From Apteryx mantelli (Eukaryota; Chordata; Aves; Apterygiformes; Apterygidae), in the NCBI RefSeq assembly GCF_036417845.1, contig NC_089978.1, positions 138,192,288 through 138,256,287 of the forward strand: a stretch of 64,000 bases of DNA. The letters run 5' to 3'. Of this stretch, positions 17,436 to 29,900 are shown one piece after another. The notes under the pieces were generated by a model. That model saw only the letters and a program-made list of their open reading frames with translations, did no database searches and was not told the origin of the DNA. The first letter of the stretch is position 1; every line of letters begins with the position of its first letter. A program made the translations under genes and the position numbers.

Positions 17436-17818
17436 GACTTTGCAGTCTTACTGCCTGATGCAGAGTAGCTCTGTGATTGACCATAGACTTGAAATCAGTA
17501 TCATCATATTCTATTCCTGTCTGTATTGCTAGTTCTGTGAGCTTAGGGAAAAGGCTTGAGATTTGCTTCATGCGTCTGATCCACTCCTCTGCTAGGCCTA
17601 TGAGTGCCATGGATTACTAATGCTAAGGAGTGGTGTGTTTGAGCCTGTGCATTGTATATCTGAAACTACTCCTGACTTGTGCATACACAATTTGCTTAGC
17701 ATAAGGACAGGTGTCTGTAATATCGGATGAAGGAGTATGGCCTCCTTTGTTAGATTAAAACACAGATGTTGTATTAAATTCCCCTTGTCAAAGAGACAAC
17801 AGAAATCCTAAAGTTTGT
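17436..17818. other. Possible 3' UTR, no gene
   Basis: No open frame of note. ATTAAA occurs at about 17754 and 17774; no AATAAA seen. It ends where the CR1 3' tail begins. Confidence 0.4.
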
Positions 17819-19735
17819 CACAGAATCATAGAATGGTTGAGGTTGGAAGGGATCTCTTGAGATCATCTAGTCCAACCCCCTGCTCAAGCAGGATCACCTA
17901 CAGCAGGTTGCCCAGGATTGTGTCCAGACAGCTTTTGAATATCTCCAAGGATAGAGACTCCACAACCTCTTTGGGCATCCTGTTCCAGTGCTCTGTCACC
18001 CTCACACTAAAAAAGTGCTTTCTTGTGTTCAGACAGACCTTCCTGTGTTTCAGTTTGTGCCCGTTGCCTCTCGTCCTATTGTTGGGCACCACTGAGAAGA
18101 GGCTGGCCCTATTCTCTTTACACCCTCCCTTCAGATACTTCTACACATTGATAAGATCCCCCCCTCAGTCTTTTCTTCTCCAGGCTAAACAGGCCCAGCT
18201 CTCTCAGCCTTTCCTCAGAGGAGAGATGCTCCAGTCCCTTCATCATCTTAGTAGCCCTGTGCTTTACTTGCTGCAGTAGTGCCACATCCCTCTTGTACTG
18301 GGGAGCCCAGAACTGGACCCAGTACTCCAGATGAGGCCTCACCAGGGCTGAGTCGAGGGGAAGGATCACCTCCCTCCACCTGCTAGCAACACTCTTCCTA
18401 AGGCACCTCAGGATACTATTGGCCTTCTTGGCCACAAGGACACATTGCTGACTCATGGTTAACTTCGTGTCCACTAGGACCCCCAGGTCCTTCTCAGCAG
18501 AGCTGCTTTCCAGCAGGTCAGCCCCCAGCCTGTCCTGCTGCAGGGGGTTATTCCTCCCTCGGTGCAGGACCCTGCACTTGGCTTTAATGAACTTCACAAG
18601 GTTCCTCTCTGCCCATCTCTCCAACCTGTCTCTCCAGTCCTCTGGTGTATCAGCCACTCCTCCCAGTTTCGTATCATCAGCAAACTTGCCGAGGAGGCAC
18701 TCTGTCCTTTCATCCAGGCCATTGATGAAGAAGTAGAAGAGGATTGGACCCAGTATTGACCCCTGTGGTACACTGCCAGCTACTGGCCTCCAACTAGACT
18801 TTGCAACACTGATCACAACCCTCTGAGCTCTGCCCTTCAGCCAGTTCTCAGTCCACCTCACTGTCTGCTCATCTAGCCCGTACTTCATCAGCTTGCCTAT
18901 GGGGATGTTGTGGGAGACAGTGTGGAAAGCCTTCCTGAAGTCAAGGTAGACAACATCCACTGCTCTCCCCTCATCTACCCAGCTAGTCATCCCATCGTAG
19001 AAGACTATCAGATTGGTTAAGCACAATTTCCCCTTTGTGAATCCATGTTGACTACTCCTGATCACCTTCTTGTCCTTCCTGTGCTTAGAGATGGCATCCA
19101 GGATGAGCTATTCCATCACCTTTCCAGGGATGGAGGTTGAGCCTGACTGGCCTGTAGTTCCCTGGGTCCTCCTCCTTGCCCTTTTTGAAGACTGGAGTGA
19201 CATTAGCCTTCTTCCAGTCCTCAGGCACCTCTCCTGATACCTGTGTCCTTTCCAAGATGATTGAGAGTGTCCTTGCAATGACATTGGCCAGCTCCCTCAG
19301 CACTTGTGGGTGCATCCCATCAGGGCCCATGGACCTGTGGATGTCCAGTTTGCTTAGATGATCTCTAACCCGATCCTCCTCGACCAAGGGAAAGCCTTCC
19401 TCCAGACTTTCCCCTTGGTCTCCATGGCCTGGGATTTCTGAGGGCTGGTCTTATCAGTAAAGACTGAGGCAAAGAAAGCGTTCAGTACCTCAGTCTTTTC
19501 TCTATGCTTTGTCACCAGGGCCCCTGCCCCATTCAGTAGGGGGCCCATGTTCTTCCTAGTCTTCCTTTTGTTACTGATGTTTTTAAAGAAGCCCTTCCTG
19601 CTGTCCTTGACATCCCTTGCCTGATTAAACTCCAAATGGGCCTTGGCCCTCCTAGTCACATCCCTGCCTGCTCTGACAATGTTCCTCTAATGCTCCCAAG
19701 TGGCCTGTCCCTGCTTCCTTGTCCCTCAAGTAATG
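17819..19735 (-). mobile_element. CR1 retrotransposon A, 5'-truncated, frame-broken
   Basis: The 3' end lies at 17819 (on the minus strand a tail of ATTCTATGATTCTGTGA type). The coding part reads through reverse transcriptase on the minus strand: 18118-19065 includes V-P-Q-G-S and F-A-D-D, then shifted pieces at 19085-19387 and 19354-19659. Frameshifts near 19129 and 19370 and an 18-nt in-frame deletion near 18635 separate it from CR1 C. It ends at an A-tract at 19738. CR1 moves by target-primed reverse transcription; this copy cannot encode its own enzyme. Confidence 0.92.
18468..19570 (-). repeat. Inverted-repeat arm 1 (matches 43887-44989)
   Basis: These 1103 bases are the reverse complement of 43887-44989 with no indel and two mismatches (C/G in ACAAAGSATAG near 19514; A/G in CCATRGGCAAG near 18899). 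Just outside, on the 19571-19641 side, identity drops to 60 of 72. Confidence 0.95.
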
Positions 19736-19737
19736 CA

Positions 19738-19754
19738 AAAAAAAAAAAAAAAAG
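19738..19754 (+). repeat. A-tract
   Basis: A run of 17 A between the 5' edge of CR1 A and the following LTR-like element. Confidence 0.9.
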
Positions 19755-19756
19755 GT

Positions 19757-20547
19757 GTTGCGGGACAGCAGATCACCTTACAGTCCCAGACCATGTGGGT
19801 TTTGTGTGGTGTGAGGAAAGGGAGGAGGAGGAGGAGGAGAAGAGATTTACTGCATGACTCCACAACTTGTCTTAAAGATCAGAATTTACTACACAAGTTA
19901 CAACGGTACAAAGCAACAATTCTTATTAACAGAAACTTAGCTCAACTAGAATACTTATTTTCTAATTACACTGAAAGTTATGCTAACAGTAACTACTTAG
20001 TAAACAGAAAAAGATAGCTAATTTATACTAACAGTAACTACCCAAACGAATGAACTAGGCAAACCAGTTCTAATTGATCTTACCCACGCATTGCCTCAGC
20101 AGCCAACATACACTCAATCCCAGGGAAGTAACTGTGGGAGGGCGTCCCCATCCTGAGGGATTCTGCAAATTGTCAGACCCACTGTCACCTGTGAAGAGCT
20201 AAAGACAGCCTCTGAGGCCAACCTATTTATACCCTTCATGGGAAGGTGGAGGTACAGTCACTAGGCCAGTTGCAGTTCTCTTCATGCAGGCGCAGCCCCT
20301 AGCTTTTGGCTGCTACAGGGTTCACCTCTCCTCTGTCCTTGTTATGATGATCACGCCCACAGTCATGAGGTGGGCAGGATGGCTGAACACCCCCAATGGC
20401 AGACTAGCTGCCTTGAGCACTCTTCAGCTCTGAAGTAAGGAGTTTGAGTGACTGCGAATGACTGCTTTACTCTTGCAGTGGTGGTGACAAGGAGAGATCC
20501 CATAGCTGGGATAAGGAGGAGTTAATTTCAGGCCACAATAATTAACA
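19757..20547 (-). mobile_element. Probable solo LTR of another ERV family
   Basis: On the minus strand this reads TGTTAATTATTG ... CCCGCAACA, about 791 bp with TG/CA ends. It has a TATA box (TATAAATA on the minus strand, 20224-20231), and its composition differs from the flanks. I found no matching target duplication, perhaps because the left edge abuts the CR1/A-tract junction. Not related to the provirus LTRs. The boundaries are estimates. Confidence 0.4.
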
Positions 20548-21600
20548 CTGCCCCAGCAGTGAGAGGAAGCTTTGCTTCTCAAGGTCCTGGTGCCCAAGCA
20601 GGCTTATCTCAAAGTCTTGACATCCTCCCTTTTGGAGTGTGAGGCACAGGAATGCAGGTAACTGGCACCAGATGGTGGGGGGAAGCTGGGACTATCCTCC
20701 CACAGATGGGAATCAGGAGTTGGCATGTCATAAACCTGTTCCAATCCTGTTTTGCATTCCAAAAATGTTTTCTGTATGAAAACATGTGCAAGTGTATGAA
20801 AGTGTTTGGAATGCAGACAGCAAGCTTTCTTACCCACGCCTGCCAAGTGTTCCAAAGTATCTCCTTCCCTGAGATGAGAGGAAGCAGGAAGATGAAGAAA
20901 GCAGTGAATGAATGCGAATTAAGAAAGGATCCCATTTGATAGACAAAAAATAGTGTTTCCGCTGAGAAGCAATCAGAGTAGTGAGGGCAGAAGCACACAG
21001 ACAGGCACTGTGAATGGAGAGAACTGTGTGTAAAAATAAATAAAGATATCAATCAGTATTGAAGAAAGGAAACTGATAAAGTGGGAAAGAATATCTAGAG
21101 TGGGGCAGATGTTTATTAAAGCTGAGGTGAAGAGACTGCTCCAACTTTTCCCTTCCTCCTACCTCTTAAATGAGCATAGGGCAGAGATGTTCAGTCAGAG
21201 ATGCGAAAGGCTCTCAGTTGCTGTGAGTCCTTTCTTTGGTTTGTTGTATAGCTGTTTGCAGAGCCTGCAGATTAGGTGGTTGCTCTCTGCAGTTTTTCCT
21301 CTAGGCAAAAGAGGGAAGAAGAAACTATCCTGTTTCCTTGAATTGGAGCAATTTCTTCATCAAAGCTCAAGATCATGAGAAATTGAAAGATGAAATAGGA
21401 GTGGGATTCCTCTCTCCATCACTTTTTATTCCTTGCTTGCCAAAGCAATAATTGTGGCTCTTCGATCCAGCATACTGGAGTTTTACACCCTGTCACAACT
21501 AAAACTCTTTCTTGGTCTTGGTTTGTGTTTTGTTGTTGTTGTTCTCTGACTCTCCCCTCCTATTCCAGGTCCACCAGTAGTAAGTGGTGTTAATGTGCCA
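20548..21600. other. No gene seen
   Basis: Overlapping short frames on both strands (20609-21052, 20652-20939, 21100-21378) without domains. No exon with convincing splice sites. Confidence 0.4.
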
Positions 21601-23905
21601 TCACAGAATCACAGAATCACTGAGGTTGGAAGGGACCTCTGGAGATCATCTAGTCCAACCCCCCTGCTCAAGCAGGGTCACCTAGAGCACATTGCACAGG
21701 ATTGCATCCAGGCGCATTTTGAATATCTCCAGAGAAGGAGACTCCACCACCTCTCGGGGCAACCTGTTCCAGTGCTCTGTCACCCTCACAGTGAAAAAGT
21801 TTTTCCTCATGTTAAGATGGAAGTGTCTGTGTTTCAGTTTGTGCCCATTGCCTCGCGTCCTGTCGCTCGGCACCACTGAAAAGAGTCTGGAGCCATCCTC
21901 TCGACACCCTCCCTTCAGATACTTCTACACATTGATAAGATCTCCTCTCAGCCTTCTCTTCTCCAAGCTAAACAGGCCAAGCTCTCTCAGCCTTTCCTCA
22001 TAAGAGAGATGCTCCAGTCCCCTAACCATCTTTGTGGCCCTTCGCTGGACTTGCTCCAGTAGTGCCACATCCCTCTTGTACTGGGGAGCCCAGAACTGGA
22101 CGCAGTACTCCAGATGTGGCCTCACCAGGGCTGAGTAGAGGGGCAGGATCACCTCCCTCGACCTGCTGGCAACACTCTTTCTGATGCAGCCCAGGATACC
22201 ATTGGCCTTCTTGGCCACAAGGGCACATTGCTGCCTCATACTTAACTTGGTGTCCACCAGCACTCCCAGGTCCTTCTCAGCAGAGCTGCTTTCCAGCAGG
22301 TCAATCCCCAACCTGTACTGGTGACTGGGGTTATTCCTCCCCAGGTGCAGGACCCTGCACTTCCCTTTGTTGAATTTCATGAGGTTCCTCTCTGCCCACC
22401 TCTCCAGCCTGTCCAAGTCTCTTTGAATGGCAGCACAGCCCTCTGGTGTATCGGCCACTCCTCCCAGTTTTGTATCATCAGCAAACTTGCTGAGTGTGCA
22501 CTCTGTGCCTTCATCCAGGTCATTGATGAAGAAGTTGAACAAGACTGGACCCAGTACTGACCCCTGGGGGACACCGCTAGCTACAGGCCTCCACCTAGAC
22601 TCTGCGCCGCTGATCACAACTCTCTGAGCTCTGCCATTCAGCCAGTTCTCAATCCACCTCACTGTCCACTCATCTAACCCACACTTCCTGAGCTTGTCTA
22701 TGAGGATGCTATGGGAGACAGTGTCAAAAGCCTTGCTGAAGTCTAGGTAGACAACATCCACTGCTCTCCCCTCATCTACCCAGCCAGTCATTCCATCATA
22801 GAAGGCTATCAGGTTGGTTAGGCATGATTTCCCCTTGGTGAAGCCATGCTGACTACTCCTGATCACCTTCTTTTCCTCCACATGCGTGGAGATGGCTTCC
22901 AGGATGAGCTGCTCCATCACCTTTCCAGGGATGGAGGTGAGGCTGACTGGCCTGTAGTTCCCTGGGTCCTCCTTCTTGCCCTTTTTGAAGACTGGGGTGA
23001 CATTGGCTTTCTTCCAGTCCTCAGGCACCTCTCCTGTTCTCCATGACCTTTCAAAGATGATGGAGAGTGGCTTAGCAATAACATCCGCCAGCTCCCTCAG
23101 CACTCGTGGGTGCATCCCATCAGGGCCCATGGATTTGTGGGTGTCAAGTTTGCTTAAATGATCTCTAACCCACTCCTCCTCCACCAAGGGAAAGTCTTCC
23201 TCTCTCCAGACTTTCTCTCTTGCCTCCAGGGTCTGGGGTTCCTGAGGGCTGGCCTGACCAGTAAAGACTGAAGCAAAGAAGGCATTCAGTAACTCTGCCT
23301 TCTCTGCATCCTTCGTCACCAGGGCACCCACTCCATTCAGCAAAGGGCCCACATTTTCCCTAGTCTTCCTCTTGCTGCTGATGTATTTGAAGAAGCCCTT
23401 CTTGTTGTCCTTGACATCTCTAGCCAGATTTAATTCCAAACGGGCCTTAGCCTTCCTCGTCGCATCCCTGCATACTCTGACAACATTCCTATATTCCTCC
23501 CAAGTGGCCTGTCCCCCTTTCCACTTTCTGTAGACTTCCTTCTTCTGGTTGAGTTTTGCCAGGAGCTCCTTGCTCATCCATGCAGGTCTCCTACCTCCTT
23601 TGCTTGACTTCCTACTCATAGGGATGCACCGCTCTTGAGCCTGGAGGAAGTGATGTTTGAATATTAACCAACTCTCTTGAACACTCCTTCCTTCCAGGGC
23701 CCTCACCCATGGGATTCCTCCAAGTAGGTCCCTGAAGAGGACAAAGTTTGCTCTCCTGAAGTCCAGGGTTGCGATCCTACTTGGTGCCCTGCTGCCTCCT
23801 CGCAGGATCCTGAACTCCACCATCTCATGGTCACTGCAGCCAAGGCAGCCCCCAACCTTCACATCTTCCACCAGTCCTTCTTTGTTTGTTAGTACGACCA
23901 TGTCA
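21601..23905 (-). mobile_element. CR1 retrotransposon C, 5'-truncated but with a long intact frame
   Basis: The 3' end is at 21601 (tail of GATTCTGTGATTCTGTGA type on the minus strand) and the 5' breakpoint is near 23905, inside the endonuclease domain. It is about 2.3 kb long and the least decayed CR1 in the window. Confidence 0.93.
21925..23901 (-). CDS. CR1 ORF2 C-terminal two-thirds: end of endonuclease plus reverse transcriptase
   Basis: 658 codons without a stop on the minus strand. The start holds the last APE-endonuclease motif S-D-H-E (near residue 23). Reverse transcriptase follows, with the V-P-Q-G-S box (near residue 440), the catalytic F-A-D-D (near residue 470), and a thumb/C-terminal region running to [11 protein letters not shown] near the end. 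Full CR1 ORF2 is roughly 900-1000 residues, so about a third is missing from the N-terminus. The annotated start is simply the first Met after the truncation, not a true initiation site. Confidence 0.85.
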   Translation of the reverse strand: MVVLTNKEGLVEDVKVGGCLGCSDHEMVEFRILRGGSRAPSRIATLDFRRANFVLFRDLLGGIPWVRALEGRSVQESWLIFKHHFLQAQERCIPMSRKSSKGGRRPAWMSKELLAKLNQKKEVYRKWKGGQATWEEYRNVVRVCRDATRKAKARLELNLARDVKDNKKGFFKYISSKRKTRENVGPLLNGVGALVTKDAEKAELLNAFFASVFTGQASPQEPQTLEAREKVWREEDFPLVEEEWVRDHLSKLDTHKSMGPDGMHPRVLRELADVIAKPLSIIFERSWRTGEVPEDWKKANVTPVFKKGKKEDPGNYRPVSLTSIPGKVMEQLILEAISTHVEEKKVIRSSQHGFTKGKSCLTNLIAFYDGMTGWVDEGRAVDVVYLDFSKAFDTVSHSILIDKLRKCGLDEWTVRWIENWLNGRAQRVVISGAESRWRPVASGVPQGSVLGPVLFNFFINDLDEGTECTLSKFADDTKLGGVADTPEGCAAIQRDLDRLERWAERNLMKFNKGKCRVLHLGRNNPSHQYRLGIDLLESSSAEKDLGVLVDTKLSMRQQCALVAKKANGILGCIRKSVASRSREVILPLYSALVRPHLEYCVQFWAPQYKRDVALLEQVQRRATKMVRGLEHLSYEERLRELGLFSLEKRRLRGDLINV

Positions 23906-26900
23906 TGAATGAGAACCTGGAGTTATGCACGTTCTCTACGTGTGCTTAACAATATGTTCCATAACTTTGCTAGGCAATGAACAGAGCTTTTAATGGTGAA
24001 AAGTTAATTCATGTGGGTTGGCATGTTTGCATATATGCATTTTACTGAAGATATGTTTCATATTATATTCTAAAAAAAAAAAAAAAAGCATAGTCTCAAA
24101 ATTGAATAACATAAAGCCAGGAAATGCAAACAATTTCTGAAATGCTTCTGAAAGTTTTGACCCATCTTAATGATCATCTCATTGGAAACTTTTTTTTAAC
24201 AAGATCTTGCCTTTTTTTGTGTTCAGAAACTATTAAGTTGTTGTTGTTTTACAAGGACTCTAGTTTTCATCATTCTGCTTATGCAGTCTGCTTTCACATC
24301 AGTATGTATTCAGACTGGTTTTCTAGTTTCGTGACTCATTTGTGGCCATTGTAAGAGCTGGCTGAAACCAAAGCACAGAACCGTATGCTTTTTATTTCAT
24401 TTGCTGTATGTTCTTTGCTGAAATTCTCTGAACCCGTTTCAGCTCAGCAGTTAAAAAATACTTGAACTGTTGAAAAAATGGAAAAAGTTGCCTGGAATAG
24501 GAAGTCCTTTGCTAGAGCGCTGTGAAATGCTGAGTTCTCCAAAACTCTGTAAATCGGCATGCACCTTACACAAGCAGTTAGTGACCCTGATGGCATCTCA
24601 TCAGAGCTAGCAACTGATAGCAAAGATGCACCAAAGGAAGTGAGAAGCTAGCTATATAAGGATGACATATGTTCATGTGTATGTTTTCAGAGTAACACAG
24701 GACCGTAACTAAAAACAGCTCCTTATTGAATTTATTTTTAAATCACTGTGTGTGTTTGAAATGCCTTTTTAAAATAATGCTTGTAAAACACAAATTTCAG
24801 TGCCAATAGAAGAGCATAGTTATGGATATGGATGGTGTTTGCCAAACTGTGAGATGTGGCCTGCAATCATTGAATTGTTCCAAAACAAAAAGAAGCATCA
24901 CTGTTCACCATAAAGTACTGATGTGTTTAATCATACAAAAGATCAAATCGTGTCTTTCTATAGCCCTGGTCCAGTGAGTTTGTCAGGGAGAGGTGAGTGG
25001 AACTCCAGCTGAGGAGCTGTAACTCAGCACAAGAAGCTTCGTTCTGTGAAATTATATTGATTGTGCACCACAGAAGAAAGGTAATTCTTTGAATTTCAGA
25101 GATTGGCGGTTGTCACAGATTCTTTGCTGGGATAAACAGAGCAGTGGGTATGATCTGCTATGGAGACATGAATTGCCAGGTAGGGGCTCTGTACAGGCAG
25201 GTTTTTGAGACTTCTCATATTTCCTTAATAATGCAATTTTCTTTGGTGGACAAATTATGAAAATGCATGAGATCTGTCTTCATGCAAGTGAGTTCAGATC
25301 ATCTTACAAAAATGATGAGTGTCAGGTAATACGTGAACTTCAGTGGAAGCCATAAGTTAGTGACAATGTAACCTTTTAAAGGTTCTAGATCACAAAAGAT
25401 TTTTCCTCTGTGCACTGTCCTTGGGCAGGAAATGTGTATGAGTTTTGTTTAACCACAGTTTACATTCAAATTCTTTATGCTTGAGACATAAGATTCAGCA
25501 GAGAGCAGGAAAAACACGGAGACTAAGTCCTGGCAATTACGTTTTACAAAATGCTTCCTTAAGCTGTAAAGGGGCAAGATGGTTAATGGTAGACAGGGCT
25601 TAGCAGGTTAGAAAACAAAGCTCTTGACTGTGTACCTTCCATTTATTTGAAGGTAGTATTAATAGTAAGCCAGAAAAGAAAATCACTTTAAGATTTAACA
25701 ATCATAGTAATTCCTTCAGCATTTTTTTCTCAACATTTATGGAATATTCTGTTGCTTTGCAAGCCTAGTTGATGTGTCAGAACTTTGACGCAATTGTAAT
25801 CCCTTTCTGTATGGGTATAGTAGCTAGCAGAGCTCTCTCGTTTTCCAAACATACTCGTGTGCAGGCAGTCATACCCAGGCTTTAGATCTTGAGTGGATGT
25901 TTATATTTCCTTTATGTTACTGACTCAGGCATCTAATTTTTAGAGAAGAGTTGGTGTCCAGGCACGGCCTTGTGCTTTACAGCTCCTGGTGGCTAGCTCA
26001 GAGTATTTCCCATCCTATTCTAATGCACCCAGTTCTTTTTATGTGCTGTGTGGGGAGCTGTGGTGCTCTGGCTTAAACTGGAAGCCAAGGACCTGCTACG
26101 TAAGTACTTAAGTACCTTGTATTTCTGCAATGTGCAGGGAAGCACAGTTCAGATGTACACAGGTCAGCACTGCCCAGATGTGCATATTCACAGGATGCAC
26201 TATGAGGATGCATTCATGCAGTCTGAAGGCAATTTAACCATGGCAGCATGGGACTCTGTTTTAATTAGCCCTTTCTATACTGGACAATTTAGCTGCTGCT
26301 TTGGCTTTTGAAGCTAGCTGAGACTTTGACCGTACATGATAAAGCAGGGTTCTGGATTCAAGTGTGAGGTCCAGCTTTGTTATTTGCATCTTGTTTACTA
26401 ATGATAGTGATGGACAGATTGCTTGCAGAAGCTTTGGGCAGCCCCTGTGCATTCTTTGTGTTGTCTGTGAGTCAGCACAGATGCTGGACTCTGTATGTCA
26501 GTTCAGTGGTCTGAAAACCCACTAAAAGTATTCAAAAGGGAAAAACTGGCATTTAAACACAATGCAAAAGTAAGTAAATGAAATTACATGATAGAGCTGA
26601 CAGTGTGTGTCATTGCTAGTTCCGTACCATTACAATGCTGTTGGTGGTATCTCCTAAGGGATGATTCTTTGCAGCACAGGTAGCTGCACTACGTGGCTCT
26701 GTCATATGTTGTTGAACTTGCTGCTGTAAAGCCCCCAACCACTCCTCACGCAAGGAAATGGTGCAGAAAGTGGAATTACAGGATAGTTGTATAGCAGTCT
26801 TTTATTCTTGATCTCTCTGTCATTTGCAAGGAATAATGAGCAATACACTAAAAAAGGAAGAAACAAAATCACAGACTGACGAAAATATGGACAACATCAT

Positions 26901-29900
26901 TATACAGCTTTTGTGGATCTGAGACTTTGATCATACAATACTGGAAGATGCATTATCTACACAGATGCTGCAAAGCAGGGTCATAGGTGGTTCCTTATAA
27001 TTGAAATGACCAAAATGCATGAGAGAATTTATTTCATATGTAACTGAAACTTCATTGCATGTGGAACATCAGTCAGTGCAGGGAGAACAGGGCAGTGAGA
27101 GATATCAGAACAGATGTTGCTAACCTTCATATACCTCATCTCTTGGTTTGAAATCTTATTTTATATGCTTGCTCTTCTGCCTACAAAATGCAGACACAAT
27201 ATACATCATTTCTCTCTAATAATTTACCTTCAAATAATATTTAAAATTCCAAATTCAGTAATTCCCCAGTGCTTAACATCAAAGAGCAAAGCACCTAATC
27301 TTGCCTTGTGTTAACTCTCTCAACTGGACATGAGAGTGTACTTTATCATACCATGGGTACCAAACATGAGATTTTTGGAATCCAACACGATTGTAGTTTA
27401 GAGCTTTTGCAGAGTCAACATAATTTCTCAGCCTGTCAGAGGTGGTGGTCCTCGTTTCTTTACTGTCTCCCAAATGGGCTAGCAGCACTATTGCATCTAA
27501 AGCTGAGAAAGAATAAGCAACCAGTAAAGATGACAGAACTGTTTGAGACACCTTACTGTGTCATCTCTTGTCAGAATCCAAGCTCGCCCAGACAGCCCGT
27601 CAGTATGATTGCTTGCCACTGCTGGCTTTCAGTCTGCTGAAGCAGCTCCAAATATTCCAGAGATCACAGCTAACTTGATAGAAAGATAATTGTTCTGAAC
27701 ATCCCATTCTCAGTCTCCCTCCTGTTGTTGAGGGCCACTAGTAGGGTTATTTGGAAACTGCAGTGTTATTACTATTCATAAAACAAAATCCAATCTCTGC
27801 CTCCCAAAGTCAATTAATTTTAGAAAATTTTAGTCAGAATTCCAGACTGACTTTAAGAAAATACATAAATATGCTAATAGAGGGATAGTTCGTATATTAT
27901 TTCTTGCTATTCTAGCAGCACCTGATGATTCACTGCATCTTTTTATACTGCCTTGTCTACCTAGCTGTAATGGCCTCAGAGTTGGAAAGAATCAATACAG
28001 AAGTACAGAGAGAATAGGAGATGGAAACAGGGATGAGTGTTCACCAGATGGATTATACTGAGCTTTGTCGTAAGCACTGAATGAACAGAGTAAGAAACAG
28101 GGAGTCAAGGGCAGGCATTGTGTGCACAGGGCTGGACACAGCTGGATCAATTAGGATACACTGGGAGGAAAAAATACTATGAGTATCTTGGCAAGAATTA
28201 CAATCAAGGAAACTAAAGTTTTAGTAGGAAACAGTGAATTCAATTTTAAAGACAAGGTTTTTAAAAGTCCCCTAGAAACTATTGTATACAAGTAACTAAG
28301 CAGCAAGGCAGTGGCTACTAGCAAAAAGCAAGTACAGCAGAAAGTGGACGAATAGCAGCCAAACCGGCACTGTACGCAGATCAGAAAGGGGAGGAAAGGA
28401 AAAAAAAAAAAAAAGATAGGGAAGGGTATTCATGCTTTTGTCTTTTTATGCCGAAAGCTCTCTGGATACAGATCTTTACACATCTGAACTGCTCATGTGC
28501 TTTGGATGCAGTATTTCTGTGTTTCCATTCAAAGCATAAAGCAAAGCATGCTTCAAATGCTCTAATAGCATGGTATTTATTTTCTGCAAGCAATTTTGGA
28601 CTTTTCAAGAGCTGCATTTTGATTGTCCAAGTGCACAGTACAACTTGTTTCCCACCTATCTGAGTTATTGTCTTGAACCTTTACCTACCCAGCCTATGCA
28701 GCTGTCATAGAGTCAGATGACTAAAAGAACTTGCAAGAAAAGTTTGCAGGGGAAATTGTGTAGAAGTGATTTGTGTCTAGTTGAGTGCAAAACAGCAAAA
28801 TGAAAAATGAGTTTTTTTCTTTTTCCAGGGAGTCAGTCATCTCACTGCTACAGTTTGTATTTAGCTATGCATTTAGCTGATTTAGCAAATAACAGTCTGG
28901 TAGATGAGCAAAAAAAGGTGAAATTACTGGAAATAAAATTTGGCAGGAATAAACTGCAGTGGCACCTCACTTAGCAACGGAGAATTTGGAGGACTCACCT
29001 ACTGTTTTAGAAGAAGTTCAGTCAAATGGATTCAGATGCAGCTGAACTACAAGAAAGGAACTTCAAGAAAGGAATTCTGTGCTCTCCAAGCATGCAGAGA
29101 TGCCCAAGCCATGTAAAAGAAAACCAAAAACACCTAGGGTATCCATGTACTGTATCATTTAAGCTGATGCCAAATTATAGAAGGCTTTGAGAGATTCCAG
29201 TGGGGAGATTATATCAAGTTAGTTCCTTGCGTCCCTTTGTAGGAGGGAGGATGCAAGGAACCATCCCTTCCTTTTTTGGGGTGTTTTTGGGCATGAATCC
29301 ATGTCTTAGAGATATACAGTCTACAATAACAATTTTGTATTTAGGAAGGTGCAGTTCAGCTTTTGTTACATAGTTTCTATTTGAATCCTACCATGAAGAA
29401 GAAGAAAAATGGGAATGAATTGTTTGTGGAGATCTGTTTCATGGAAGGCTGTTGTAGTTTTGACTTATTTTCTGTTAAGAAGAAAAATCAGAAAGCCAGT
29501 CTTTACTGAATGGAGAAGAAGAAATGAAGAAGAAAGCAAGATGTTTTGTTTCTGGCTTTAATCAGATGTGCTAGTATCCCCTGCCAAAGTGCTTACCAAA
29601 ACTAAATGGTGATCTGTCCTATCAGTGCCATTTCTCCCCCCAGGTCAGTAGCAAGTGTGTGTATTCTGAGGTCTTATTTTCTCTGGCAATTAAAAATGGA
29701 AAAATACTATATATTTCACTGAGCCTTCCCATTAGTTTAGTTCATATCAATATAAAAGTTCACGACTATGAAAATTCAACTTCATTTTGAAAGTGTTTTC
29801 CTCAAAAGACAGAACTGTACATGAGTGTATATATTGCAGGTATGATCTATTGCAATGCATTGCATAAATGCATGTTTACATACATATACTTTTGCCAGTG

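Noticed and set aside
25100-25179. Exon-like segment after TTTGAATTTCAG with donor CCAG|GTAGGG
   Set aside because: Two of three frames are open in only 80 nt and no domain or neighbouring phase-matched exon was found; chance is a sufficient explanation.
28829-28917. Exon-like segment after TTTTTCCAG, one frame open to AAAAAAG|GTGAAA
   Set aside because: The donor is weak, there is no phase-matched neighbour and no recognisable protein.
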